A DNA stretch of 64,000 nucleotides from Casp-actino8 sp001510335 (GCA_027729635.1 JAQCEM010000008.1:1-64000), one strand, 5' to 3'. Positions 1 to 8,200 are shown, counted from the stretch's first letter. The notes: generated by a model from the letters alone, not told the origin. Translations and numbers: made by a program.

Positions 1-29
1 GGACTTGCGTCCTCACCCCCGCTTTTTTT
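1..29 (+). terminator. Possible terminator tail of an upstream gene (partial)
   Basis: GGAC/GTCC can pair at positions 1-12, and a run of seven T follows at 23-29. This looks like the distal part of a rho-independent terminator cut by the window edge, but the T-tract is 10 bases from the small stem, so the assignment is weak. Confidence 0.3.
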
Positions 30-35
30 GTGCCC

Positions 36-88
36 GCGATCTGGTCGGAAATAACAGAGGAAATCTGCCATTTAGACAGACCAGATCG
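36..88. repeat. 53-bp palindrome-ended repeat, copy 1
   Basis: The element is bounded by a perfect 10-bp inverted repeat, CGATCTGGTC (37-46) and GACCAGATCG (79-88). A second copy of identical length lies at 923-975; by manual alignment 44 of 53 positions agree, including interior blocks such as GAGGAAA and CTGCCA. It lies directly upstream of the lipoprotein gene. There is no T-tract, so a simple terminator is unlikely. It could be a small palindromic mobile element, a structured RNA or a protein-binding site. Confidence 0.7.
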
Positions 89-116
89 ACCCTTTGATCA
101 ACTAGTGTCACTATCT

Positions 117-922
117 ATGTCAAAAAATATCGTGTCAAAAAATCTCTTCTCGTTCCGATCGCTTTGCTCGCACTCGCTGCCTGCGGATCAAGTTCAAGTT
201 CTGACGCCCCTCCCGCCCCAGACGAATCGACTGCAGCATCGACCGAGGCACCTGCTGACGCGACGACCCAAGCCCCGGCAACAAGTACAACGAATCCGGC
301 GAGCGTGAACATGCACGGAATGCGTTACTGCGAAATTCTGTTGCTCGATCTCCAAGAGGACGGCATTTATGCCGAGGTGTTTAACACCTATCCCCTGAAC
401 GATTGCCCCGAAGAGCAGTGGAAGGCCATCGATACCGCTGCTGTCGCTGCCGATGAAGGCGTTGTGTTCGCCTCGGCCAATGGACCGCGCTACTGGGCCA
501 TGAACTCAGTTGTTAAATCAGACATGACCGAGGTGTACAAGAAAACTTTTGGCGAGGTTGAGATGAATCGCTACGCCAGTGTTTATGTAGGTACCAGTCC
601 TGCAGATTTACTCGCCTCCTACAGCCCATTCGCCGTCAATCGCAAAGCCGCGTTCACATTCAACGCCGGCACCACCGTGTACATGCTGCATGACGCGGAA
701 GGAAACACTTATGTCATGCAGAGTTGGAGCCAGCAGGTTGATCCAATGCTGACTAAAGACGATTTGTTGACTCTTGCTGATCGTCTGCGACTGCCTGAAG
801 GCTGGACGTACTACTACAAAACTCTGACTGAAGACTTCGTTGTCGAAACCCGAGCCGAAGATGCTCAAGTGTTGGGCGATGATCTCCGCAACAGTTACTC
901 GTACGTTGCTGTTGCTCCTTAA
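117..922 (+). CDS. Secreted lipoprotein needing a -1 frameshift in its signal peptide
   Basis: The long frame that ends at 922 carries a lipobox (ALLALAACGSSS, about residues 16-27), a Ser/Thr/Ala/Pro-rich linker and then a roughly 200-residue domain I do not recognise. In that frame there is no ATG, GTG or TTG between the stop at 95 and a TTG at 164 inside the hydrophobic core. An ATG at 117 in another frame is followed by two A_AAA_AAT heptamers (122-128 and 137-143). A -1 slip at either one joins this ATG to the lipobox frame and gives a normal K-rich n-region, h-region and Cys. The alternatives are a homopolymer assembly error or a phase-variable tract. A TAGTGT -10-like box lies at 103-108. 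The gene sits exactly between two 53-bp repeats. The product is predicted to be anchored outside the membrane; its function is unknown. Confidence 0.65.
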
Positions 923-975
923 GCGATCTGGTCGGGAATAACTGAGGAAACCTGCCACTCGCGCCGACCAGATCG
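923..975. repeat. 53-bp palindrome-ended repeat, copy 2
   Basis: This copy starts one base after the lipoprotein stop codon. Its inverted ends are longer than in copy 1: CGATCTGGTCGG (924-935) pairs perfectly with CCGACCAGATCG (964-975). It has the same length and orientation as the copy at 36-88, so the two form a direct repeat that brackets one gene. Confidence 0.7.
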
Positions 976-987
976 AATGGTTACTTG

Positions 988-1060
<73 letters not shown>

Positions 1061-1163
1061 TTTAGGGACATGAGCACGATACCAACCACTGGCACCCTGC
1101 CAAAACCTCCCACGACTACTTCCCCGAAGCTACTTCCCTGCCGGCTACGAGGCGATGAAACTC

Positions 1164-1565
1164 TCAGGCTCGCCAGTCAATGCGCGGTACGTCTTTGTAC
1201 AGACGTTCAATCTCGTAGAACTCACGGGTTTCATCCAAGAACACATGCACGATGACATCGCCGTAATCGAGCAAGACCCATGACTGTTCACGGTGACCTT
1301 CGGTTCGACCCGGCGACCGACCACACACTTCGCGAATTCGGTCTTCAATCTCGCCCGCAACAGCACGCACCAAGCGCGGGTTTGAGGCACCGGTCACGAC
1401 GAACAACTCGGTGATCGTGAGCACATTGCCAACTGCCAACACGATGGTGTTCGTTGCTTGCTTGTCGTCGGCCGCACGAGCAGCAACAAATGCCAACTCA
1501 AGAGTGTCAGGTTTAGCCAACGGTTCGCTGTTCGTTTCTTTGGACTTTGAATCTTCGGCCATCAT
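1164..1565 (-). CDS. rsfS: Ribosomal silencing factor RsfS (Iojap/DUF143)
   Basis: The 133-residue protein has the Iojap-family core: a TNTIVLAVGNVLTITELFVV strand-helix region (about 38-57) and the signature WVLLDYGDVIVHVF near 95-108. In this family the protein binds ribosomal protein uL14 and blocks subunit joining when nutrients are scarce (established knowledge). An acidic, Lys/Ser-rich extension of about 20 residues precedes the domain. The start ATG overlaps the stop codon of the LCP-like gene (ATGA), and that gene overlaps nadD the same way, so the three genes form one translationally coupled operon. The nadD-LCP-rsfS order is typical of Actinobacteria. Confidence 0.93.
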   Translation of the reverse strand: MMAEDSKSKETNSEPLAKPDTLELAFVAARAADDKQATNTIVLAVGNVLTITELFVVTGASNPRLVRAVAGEIEDRIREVCGRSPGRTEGHREQSWVLLDYGDVIVHVFLDETREFYEIERLYKDVPRIDWRA

Positions 1566-2827
1566 GGGATCGTTTCTGTTGTTGGAGCATCGGTCGCATT
1601 AGCAGCCAAATCTTCTGGATTGACATTGGGTTCCGGCTTTGCTCCGGTCGCTAAGAAGTTGACGAATGAATCTCCAAGAATCACTTGGACATCAATTCCT
1701 TCAACACGCTCTGTTGCTTTTTCAAAAACAATTTCACCAAACATGGTCGTCAATGGTTCAGCTATTGCTCGATCCATTTCATCGGAGTACTTGATGACGG
1801 TGACTGGTAAAGGTGTCGACGTCACTTGGCGCACCAAGATCACATTGGTCCCCATGTACAACATGCGGAACGTTGCATCTTGAGTGACCGCAATATCGGC
1901 GTAAGGACTGTCAATCTGCACACTCAAGGTTGGGAACACCGCAACCATTGCACTTGGTGCAACGCTCGCCATCACCATCACGAGTTCACCCGCATTGAAC
2001 CCATACACATCAATGTCTTGTGGGTTGCGTTCTGCATCATTGACGCGTTCAGATGCAAACTGCCACAATTTAATTGGTCCCGCAAAAAGAGCCGACATGA
2101 ACGTCGGCATATCTACTGGTGTTTGCGCACCAACATCCGGAACAACAGCCGCAGGAATTGCACCAATAATTCCGGCGCCAATTGATGCAGCAATCGCGTC
2201 CCATGTTGCTTTCACATTGGGGGTGCGAGTTGATTCAACCTGAGCAATATCTCGCGCCGCCAAAACTTGCGCTGCCTGGATCGGTGAAAATTCATTGATT
2301 CCCGCAGTGGCAACAACTCGAGTTTCATCCGTTTCGGTGTCGGTGACATCTGCAGCGTACGTCGGGGTTGTCGTTCCAACACGCGCAATCAACTCTGCAG
2401 TCACATCCACACCGTTAACTGAAATCAAATCAATCTGACTGTTCGTGACACTTTCGACAGCAGATCGCAAAGCGTCCACTCCGTCTGAACCGTACACATC
2501 GGCTATTCGTTTTGGTTGACCAACTGGTTGGCCAGGAACCATCAGACCGACTGGAAGAATCATCACTGTTCCGCCCGCACCTTCGGGTGTTAGCGCAATG
2601 ATGTTCAACGATGTCAAAAAGTTTTGCTCGTCAGTGACCGCCAAGATTGCGGTCGGAATGGTCGGCAGTTCGCGCGACGGCAACGCCACAACTTCTTCTG
2701 CCGCTTTAGAGTCGCGAATTGCTCGCCATGCGACAACCACTGAAACTGGTAACAGTGTCAACACCAAAATGCCTGCACCAAATGCTGCCCATGTCTGACG
2801 ACGGCGACGCTGTTTCAACGTGCTCAT
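1562..2827 (-). CDS. Membrane-anchored LCP/LytR-like protein, possibly degenerate
   Basis: The protein has 421 residues. A basic N-terminus is followed by one membrane helix (about 14-34) and a long extracytoplasmic part. The stretch ILAVTDEQNFLTSLNIIALT, followed by a VMILPVGLMV strand, resembles the core of LytR-CpsA-Psr glycopolymer transferases, and the end (VQVILGDSFV, near 385-394) resembles the LytR C-terminal domain. LCP proteins transfer undecaprenyl-linked polymers to peptidoglycan. The usual IPRD segment with its conserved Arg/Asp reads LPVGL here, so activity is doubtful. The start overlaps the nadD stop (ATGA). The family call rests on remote resemblance plus its position between nadD and rsfS. 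Confidence 0.6.
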   Translation of the reverse strand: MSTLKQRRRRQTWAAFGAGILVLTLLPVSVVVAWRAIRDSKAAEEVVALPSRELPTIPTAILAVTDEQNFLTSLNIIALTPEGAGGTVMILPVGLMVPGQPVGQPKRIADVYGSDGVDALRSAVESVTNSQIDLISVNGVDVTAELIARVGTTTPTYAADVTDTETDETRVVATAGINEFSPIQAAQVLAARDIAQVESTRTPNVKATWDAIAASIGAGIIGAIPAAVVPDVGAQTPVDMPTFMSALFAGPIKLWQFASERVNDAERNPQDIDVYGFNAGELVMVMASVAPSAMVAVFPTLSVQIDSPYADIAVTQDATFRMLYMGTNVILVRQVTSTPLPVTVIKYSDEMDRAIAEPLTTMFGEIVFEKATERVEGIDVQVILGDSFVNFLATGAKPEPNVNPEDLAANATDAPTTETIP

Positions 2828-3471
2828 GCTGGGGATCCAATCGGTGTCGAGTACAACGCACGTTCTCGAATCACATTGAGAACTGGTTGAGTAATTAAAT
2901 AGTCAAGCGGACGGCCGTCGGTAAAGCGCGATCGAAGGTCAGTACTTGACACTTCAAGGTGCGGAACCTCGACTCGAATCCAATGGATGTCGTCTGACAA
3001 GGCAACAGGCGCGCCAGGGCGATCAACCACGACGAGTTCGGTGAGTCCAGTCAATTCCTTGAAGCGTTCCCATGTCGGCACACCAGCAGCAGCGTCATCA
3101 CCAACGATCGTAAAGAAGGTGGCGTTGGCATATTCGGACACTTCTTGACGCAACACCTGCAACGTGTCAACTGTGTAACTCGGTCCACCCATACGTATTT
3201 CAGTCTCACCAGCGACGAGGCCCGGAACCGCCGCGACTGCCGCCTCAACCATGGCTAAGCGGTCCTGAGCAGGGGTGATGACTCGGGACCCCTCTTTTTG
3301 CCACGGAACGTTGGCCACCATCAAAATGACTTGGTCGAGGTTGAGTGCGTGCCTGACGTTGACCGCAGTCACCAAATGACCGACATGGGGCGGGTCAAAA
3401 GTGCCCCCAAAAACCCCAATTCGCGGTCCCGACAAATTCTGATCGATCAATGTCGACGGCGAGAGAGTCAC
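2824..3471 (-). CDS. nadD: Nicotinate-nucleotide adenylyltransferase
   Basis: NadD makes nicotinate adenine dinucleotide from ATP and nicotinate mononucleotide in NAD synthesis. The nucleotidyltransferase signature GGTFDPPHVGH lies at about 22-32 and the second ATP-binding motif SSTDLRSR lies near 178-185. At 215 residues the length is usual for the family. The start is GTG; TAGACT (3483-3478) lies exactly 7-12 bases upstream, which supports this start and a leaderless mRNA. nadD is the first gene of the nadD-LCP-rsfS operon. Confidence 0.93.
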   Translation of the reverse strand: MTLSPSTLIDQNLSGPRIGVFGGTFDPPHVGHLVTAVNVRHALNLDQVILMVANVPWQKEGSRVITPAQDRLAMVEAAVAAVPGLVAGETEIRMGGPSYTVDTLQVLRQEVSEYANATFFTIVGDDAAAGVPTWERFKELTGLTELVVVDRPGAPVALSDDIHWIRVEVPHLEVSSTDLRSRFTDGRPLDYLITQPVLNVIRERALYSTPIGSPA

Positions 3472-3477
3472 AAAATC

Positions 3478-3483
3478 AGTCTA
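3478..3483 (-). promoter_or_regulatory. -10 box TAGACT for leaderless nadD operon
   Basis: The TANNNT hexamer occupies -12 to -7 relative to the nadD GTG, so transcription would begin at or next to the start codon. No convincing -35 is visible. Confidence 0.5.
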
Positions 3484-3872
3484 GGGGCATGCCTGGAAGC
3501 GCACATCTATGGTGTATGGCATCGTTTGTTTGGTATGAAACCCCATCCCACCGTCAAATTTGAGACTTTCTTGACAATTCCAAAGTTCTTCTCAAGTCTC
3601 GCCTGATACTTGCCGAAAGTTAAAAGCGTCACCAAGTGGCCAACAAAGTAATTCCAGCAAGACACCAGCAAGAAGATTTGATAGCCTGAAGGTCCCTTCT
3701 TGGGACCACGACATGAAAAACCCCCCAGCGTTACCCCCATTCCACCAAACGTTCATAGCAATTGGTGGCGGGTCCCAGAAACCAAATTTAGTTCAACCAG
3801 AAAACCTTCGACCTCTCGTTTTTGTTGCGCGTTCAATCTCTTTCGCCGATTGATCGAGTAGCTGGCACACAA
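3484..3872 (+). other. Gene-free leader upstream of the sigma factor gene
   Basis: No credible gene is seen in this stretch. The only ORF of note (minus strand, 3507-3740) has no family features. The region includes a perfect hairpin, GGTCCC (3691-3696) with GGGACC (3702-3707), followed by A- and C-runs, and a TTGACA at 3571 without a matching -10 at normal spacing. It probably holds the promoter and a long 5' leader of the sigma gene. A structured regulatory RNA is possible, but I recognise no known riboswitch class. Confidence 0.4.
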
Positions 3873-4730
3873 ATGTCGAAAACACGAACAGTAGAGAAAA
3901 AAATGAATGATTCCATCGGTATCTACCTCAACGACATCGGCAAGGTTCCTTTGTTGTCCGCCGAAGACGAACGCGTTTTGTCGCGTGCCATTGAAAAAGG
4001 TCGCGAGGCCGCATCCAAATCAGCTGCTGGTGACAAGACAGTCGCTGTGAAACGTGACATTCGCGAAGCGGCCAGGGCTAAAGACCGCTTTATCCGCGCC
4101 AACCTTCGTTTGGTTGTCTCGATTGCCCGCCGGTACCCACTGCCCCAGGGCATGGATCTTCTTGACCTCATTCAAGAAGGAAACCTTGGTCTCGAGCACG
4201 CTGTTGACAAGTTCGACTGGCGCCGTGGCTTCAAGTTCTCGACATACGCAACGTTCTGGATTCGTCAGGCCATCGGACGTGCACTTGACCAGAAGGCCAG
4301 CCTCATTCGTATCCCCGGCGATCGTTCGGCAAGTTTGCGTGCCGCTTTGCGTCAGGCCAGCGGCGACGGCGAAACCCTTGACTTGTCAAATGCCGAACTG
4401 CATCGCCTCACCACCCCGGTCTCACTTGACAAGACCATCGGCGATGACGGCGACGCAACCCTTGGTGACTTGATGGCCAATGGCGACCCCACCCCTGAAG
4501 ACCACATCATCGCTCAGGGCGAAACTGATCAACTCAACAAGCTGCTCGACACCCTTGACGCTCGTGCTCGCTACGCCGTTGAAGCCCGCTTTGGACTCAT
4601 TGATGGTGAGCGCAAGAGCTTCCGCGAAGTGGGCGAAAAGCTTGGCGTCACTGCCGAAGCCGCTCGTCGCTTGGTCTCACGTGCAGTCACCGGCCTCAAA
4701 GAAGAAGCCGAAGACATCTTCGCCTACTGA
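3873..4730 (+). CDS. Atypical sigma-70 family RNA polymerase sigma factor
   Basis: The 285-residue protein has region 1.2/2.1 (IGIYLNDIGKVPLLSAEDE, about 13-31), then region 2.1-2.3 with NLRLVVSIARRY, DLIQEGNLGL and FSTYATFWIRQAIGRAL. It lacks region 1.1. Region 3 is shortened: about 30 residues lie between RIPGDRSAS and the TTPVSLDKTIG linker, where primary sigma factors have a full helical domain. The helix-turn-helix of region 4.2 reads VTAEAARRLVSRAVTGL instead of the usual TRERIRQIE pattern, so -35 recognition is probably altered. The start could also be ATG 3903, because neither start has a clear ribosome binding site. A second, canonical sigma factor lies at 17609. Confidence 0.85.
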   Translation: MSKTRTVEKKMNDSIGIYLNDIGKVPLLSAEDERVLSRAIEKGREAASKSAAGDKTVAVKRDIREAARAKDRFIRANLRLVVSIARRYPLPQGMDLLDLIQEGNLGLEHAVDKFDWRRGFKFSTYATFWIRQAIGRALDQKASLIRIPGDRSASLRAALRQASGDGETLDLSNAELHRLTTPVSLDKTIGDDGDATLGDLMANGDPTPEDHIIAQGETDQLNKLLDTLDARARYAVEARFGLIDGERKSFREVGEKLGVTAEAARRLVSRAVTGLKEEAEDIFAY

Positions 4731-4773
4731 TCTTTTATTCACCCTTAGTTCAGCGGGGCTAGACCCCAGTGAA

Positions 4774-4816
4774 AACGACCCGATGGCTTTGGCCCTCGGG
4801 TCGTTAGGCTTTTTTT
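4774..4816 (+). terminator. Rho-independent terminator abutting the aroG start
   Basis: AACGACCCGA (4774-4783) pairs perfectly with TCGGGTCGTT (4796-4805), and AGGC plus seven T follow up to 4816. It terminates the sigma factor transcript. The T-run ends one base before the aroG ATG at 4817. The sequence TAGGCT (4805-4810), within the 3' flank, sits at -12 to -7 of that ATG, so terminator and promoter appear to share DNA. Confidence 0.85.
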
Positions 4817-6172
4817 ATGGCCAATACTTGGACCCCATCATCATGGCAGTCATTCCCTGCCGTTCAACAGCCAAAGTGGCCCGATCCGAGCGCGGTCGAT
4901 CGCTCGCTGAAGCAGATTGCGTCCTATCCCCCGTTGGTGTTTGCTGGCGAAGCTCGCTCATTACAAAATGCTCTCGGTCAGGTGTGTGCCGGCAATGCGT
5001 TCTTGTTGCAGGCTGGCGACTGCGCCGAAAGTTTCGATGAGTTCTCGGCCAACAACATTCGTGAAAAACTGCGCGTCATTTTGCAGATGGCTGTTGTACT
5101 GACCTACAGCCTTGGAGTTCCTACGATCAAAGTCGGTCGTATCGCTGGACAGTTCGCCAAGCCTCGTAGTGCCGACATGGAAAAAATCGGCGACCTAGAA
5201 ATTCCGTCATTCCGTGGACACATCGTCAATGATCCGGCGCCAACATTTGAAGCACGCATCCCCGACCCCGATCGCCTCGTGCAGGCTTATCACCAGTCGG
5301 CAGCAACGCTGAACTTGTTGCGCGCTTTTGTCAAGGGTGGATTCGCCGACTTGTCACGCGTGCATGCCTGGACTCAAGAGTTCGTTGGTTCAAGCCCCGA
5401 AGGTCAGCGTTACGAGCAAGTCGCATCCGATATTGAGCGTGCATTGCGTTTCATGCGTGCCTGTGGCGTTGACACCGAAAATACTGCAGCACTTCATGAG
5501 GCCGATGTCTACACGAGCCATGAAGCACTACTGCTTGGATACGAAGAAGCCCTCACACGTCAAGATTCTTTAACGGGTGTTTGGTACGACTGCTCGGCGC
5601 ACATGTTGTGGATTGGTGAGCGCACTCGTCAACTTGATGGTGCTCATATTGAATTCTTGCGAGGCGTCGGCAATCCCATTGGTTGCAAGATCGGTCCGTC
5701 GACAACTGTTGACTTCATTCTTGAACTGTGCCAAAAGCTCAACCCTGCACAGATTCCTGGTCGCCTGACCTTGATCAGTCGCATGGGCGCCGACAAGGTC
5801 GAAGATTCGCTCCGTCCGCTTCTTCGCGCAGTTCGCGAAAGTGGTCACCCGGTCGTGTGGGCCTGCGACCCGATGCACGGAAACACGTTCACATCAGTGG
5901 GTGGTCGCAAGACCCGTCACTTTGATGAAATCATTCGCGAAATCACCGGCTTTGTCGCAGCCCACCGCGCCGAAGGTACATGGCCGGGCGGAATTCACGT
6001 CGAACTCACGGGCGACAATGTGACTGAATGTCTCGGCGGCGCCGACGATCTCACCGATTCCGACCTTGATATGCGTTACCAAACGGTTTGTGACCCCCGC
6101 TTGAATGCTCGTCAAGGTCTTGACTTGGCATTCGGTGTCGCTGAACTCATTCGCTCTGCTGGCTTTGCCTGA
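4817..6172 (+). CDS. aroG: 3-Deoxy-7-phosphoheptulonate synthase, class II
   Basis: This enzyme condenses PEP and erythrose 4-phosphate in the first step of the shikimate pathway. The 451-residue protein is a full class II DAHP synthase. It has the N-terminal WTPSSWQ...QQPKWPD segment, FLLQAGDCAESF (about 62-73), MRACGVDTENTAALHEADVY with SHEALLLGYEEALTR after it, GCKIGPST and WACDPMHGNTF near 345-355. The N-terminus matches the family from the first residues, which supports ATG 4817 even though no ribosome binding site is present. Transcription is probably leaderless from TAGGCT (4805-4810). Confidence 0.96.
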   Translation: MANTWTPSSWQSFPAVQQPKWPDPSAVDRSLKQIASYPPLVFAGEARSLQNALGQVCAGNAFLLQAGDCAESFDEFSANNIREKLRVILQMAVVLTYSLGVPTIKVGRIAGQFAKPRSADMEKIGDLEIPSFRGHIVNDPAPTFEARIPDPDRLVQAYHQSAATLNLLRAFVKGGFADLSRVHAWTQEFVGSSPEGQRYEQVASDIERALRFMRACGVDTENTAALHEADVYTSHEALLLGYEEALTRQDSLTGVWYDCSAHMLWIGERTRQLDGAHIEFLRGVGNPIGCKIGPSTTVDFILELCQKLNPAQIPGRLTLISRMGADKVEDSLRPLLRAVRESGHPVVWACDPMHGNTFTSVGGRKTRHFDEIIREITGFVAAHRAEGTWPGGIHVELTGDNVTECLGGADDLTDSDLDMRYQTVCDPRLNARQGLDLAFGVAELIRSAGFA

Positions 6173-7010
6173 TTCATCGCTGACTTCAATTCTCGCAAGC
6201 GTTGACGAGTGGCCAGTACCGCATGGGGCGACTGCGGTCGTACATCACGGCACAGTCATTGCGACACATGGCGAAACCGATCGCGTCTTTCGCTTAGCTT
6301 CAATTTCGAAAGTCATCACTAGTTGGACGTGTTTGATTGCAGTTGAAGAAGGCTCAGTATCACTTGATGATGCGGTGGGTCCCCCAGGTTCAACTCTGCG
6401 ACACTGCCTTGCTCATGCCGCCGGATACGGGTTTGATACGTCGAATCCCATCATGGGTGTTGGGAAACGACGCATCTATTCAAATACCGGAATTGAAATG
6501 GCCGCGAGTCATGTCGCCGAACGCACTGGGATGATGTTTGGCGACTACATGAACGAAGCGATCTTTGAACCACTTGTTATGAGTGATACGTCTCTCAAAG
6601 CGTCGCCCGCGTACGCAGTTCTCAGCACAGTTGATGACATGTCACTATTCATGAAGGAACTCATGCATCCCACATTGATTAGTTCGGCCACGGCGCATGA
6701 AGCCACCACAATTCAATATCCCGAACTCGGTGGGGTCATCCCTGGTCTCGGTTCATATAAACCGAATCCTTGGGGACTCGGAATTGAAATTCGAGATCAC
6801 AAACAACCTCACTGGACGGGTTCACTCAATTCACCACAAACTTTTGGACATTTTGGCGGATCCGGAACAATGATGTGGATTGATAAAAGTATTGACGTTG
6901 GTGTGATTGCATTAACCAATCGCAACTTTGATGAATGGTCGACCGAAGCACTCGTTGCATGGCCTAGCCTGAGCGATGCAGTCATTCGTGCAATTACGAA
7001 CCACGCGTAA
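6165..7010 (+). CDS. Serine hydrolase of the beta-lactamase / PBP4 (class C-like) family
   Basis: The catalytic motifs of the family are present: SxxK as LASISKVIT (about 43-51), YxN as YSNTG (near 106-110) and an HxG-type motif as FGHFGGSGT (near 237-245). No signal peptide is seen, which suggests a cytoplasmic esterase, amidase or peptidase-like enzyme. I chose a TTG at 6165 that overlaps the aroG stop by eight bases; the longer ORF from 6105 would overlap aroG by 68 bases. The protein has about 281 residues. It is co-directional with aroG and an MFS transporter. The substrate is unknown. Confidence 0.75.
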   Translation: MPDSSLTSILASVDEWPVPHGATAVVHHGTVIATHGETDRVFRLASISKVITSWTCLIAVEEGSVSLDDAVGPPGSTLRHCLAHAAGYGFDTSNPIMGVGKRRIYSNTGIEMAASHVAERTGMMFGDYMNEAIFEPLVMSDTSLKASPAYAVLSTVDDMSLFMKELMHPTLISSATAHEATTIQYPELGGVIPGLGSYKPNPWGLGIEIRDHKQPHWTGSLNSPQTFGHFGGSGTMMWIDKSIDVGVIALTNRNFDEWSTEALVAWPSLSDAVIRAITNHA

Positions 7011-7037
7011 CCACTCTCCTACCAGCAAACCTTCTTT

Positions 7038-8195
7038 ATGACCAGCATTCGCAAAACCGAACGAGTATTGCTTGGTGCAGTGTTTGCAATGGAGGCAGGC
7101 GGAAGTGTCATCTTTGCTCTGATGGCCAACTTGCAAGATGAATTCAATTTCTCTGACATTGGCCTCGGACTGATTGCCGCCGCCGGGTTCATGGCATCGT
7201 TTATCGTGCAAATTCTGATTGCTCCCTATGCCGACCGAGGTCATGCAAAACGACTGTTGATTATTGGCACTACTTTGGTCGTTCTTGGTAACGCCCTCTT
7301 TGCGAGTGGATCAACGCTTGTTATTTTTATTTTGGCGCGACTCGTGTCTGGTGCAGCGAGTGGACTCTTCTTGCCGCCGGCGCGCGCTCTGATTGCATCA
7401 CTAGATGAAGAAGGAGTTTCTGAGCGACTTGGTGCAATGGGCGGAGCGGCTCTTGCTGGGTTCGTCACTGGTCCAGTGATCGGAGGATTTCTTGTCGGAC
7501 CACTGGGCCTGCGTTGGCCGTTCATCATCTTTTCGATTGCGGCGATGATTTCGTTGTTGATTGTCAGCACCCAACACTTGCCAACTTTGCCCTACTCGGC
7601 GAATCGACAGGGACTCGCATTCGGACTCTTCAAGCAGCGATCGGTTCTGGTGCCAATTTTGATGCTCTCATCAATTGCTCTACCCGTTGGCATGTACGAC
7701 GCATTGTGGGATCGTTTTCTTACCGATATTGGTGCATCCGACATCGTGGTTGGGCTCAGCCTTGCGGCCTATGCATTGCCGTTTATTGTTCTGTCACGAT
7801 TCGGTGGTCGACTCGCTGACCGTCGTGGCAAAGTCAAGGTGTCATTCATCGCGATGCTGTTCGTCGCCCCACTCACTGCGCTGTATGGATGGTTTACCGT
7901 TCCCCTCATTCCGATTTTGCTCGGCATGATTGAATCATGTGCTCAAGCTGCCGGTGCGCCAGCAGGTCAAGGTCTACTGGCCGAAGGGGCGCCTGAGGGT
8001 CGCGCTAGTGCCGCTCAGGGTCTCGCTGGCGCGTGCAATCAACTGTTGGCTGCCGTTGTCGCAGTTTTGGCAACCTGGGGCTACGGACAAGTCTCAGCAC
8101 CGACTTTGTTCACAATCGCTGGAGCATGTGTGTTACTCATGGGCTCAGTCGCTCAAGTACTCGCTCGCAAACTCCCCACGGCACAACCCGCATAA
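7038..8195 (+). CDS. Major facilitator superfamily transporter
   Basis: The 385-residue protein has about 12 hydrophobic helices. Loop 2-3 carries the MFS-type motif ADRGHAKR (about 57-64), and the equivalent loop in the second half is GGRLADRRGKVKV (near 252-264), as expected for duplicated six-helix halves. Such proteins are usually proton-coupled exporters or uptake carriers; the substrate cannot be told from sequence. The gene lies 27 bases after the beta-lactamase-fold hydrolase, so the two may be co-transcribed. No Shine-Dalgarno sequence is evident. Confidence 0.85.
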   Translation: MTSIRKTERVLLGAVFAMEAGGSVIFALMANLQDEFNFSDIGLGLIAAAGFMASFIVQILIAPYADRGHAKRLLIIGTTLVVLGNALFASGSTLVIFILARLVSGAASGLFLPPARALIASLDEEGVSERLGAMGGAALAGFVTGPVIGGFLVGPLGLRWPFIIFSIAAMISLLIVSTQHLPTLPYSANRQGLAFGLFKQRSVLVPILMLSSIALPVGMYDALWDRFLTDIGASDIVVGLSLAAYALPFIVLSRFGGRLADRRGKVKVSFIAMLFVAPLTALYGWFTVPLIPILLGMIESCAQAAGAPAGQGLLAEGAPEGRASAAQGLAGACNQLLAAVVAVLATWGYGQVSAPTLFTIAGACVLLMGSVAQVLARKLPTAQPA

Positions 8196-8200
8196 AACAA

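Noticed and set aside
3571..3599. TTGACA as the sigma-gene promoter
   Set aside because: The sequence 17 bp downstream (AAGTCT) is a poor -10, so no promoter is called.
3507..3740. Minus-strand ORF of 77 codons in the sigma-factor leader
   Set aside because: No family features, no ribosome binding site or -10 box at its start, and an unusual composition; it is better read as non-coding leader.
6105..6164. Longer start for the beta-lactamase-fold hydrolase
   Set aside because: It would overlap aroG by 68 bases; the TTG at 6165 just overlaps the stop and the family core begins after it.
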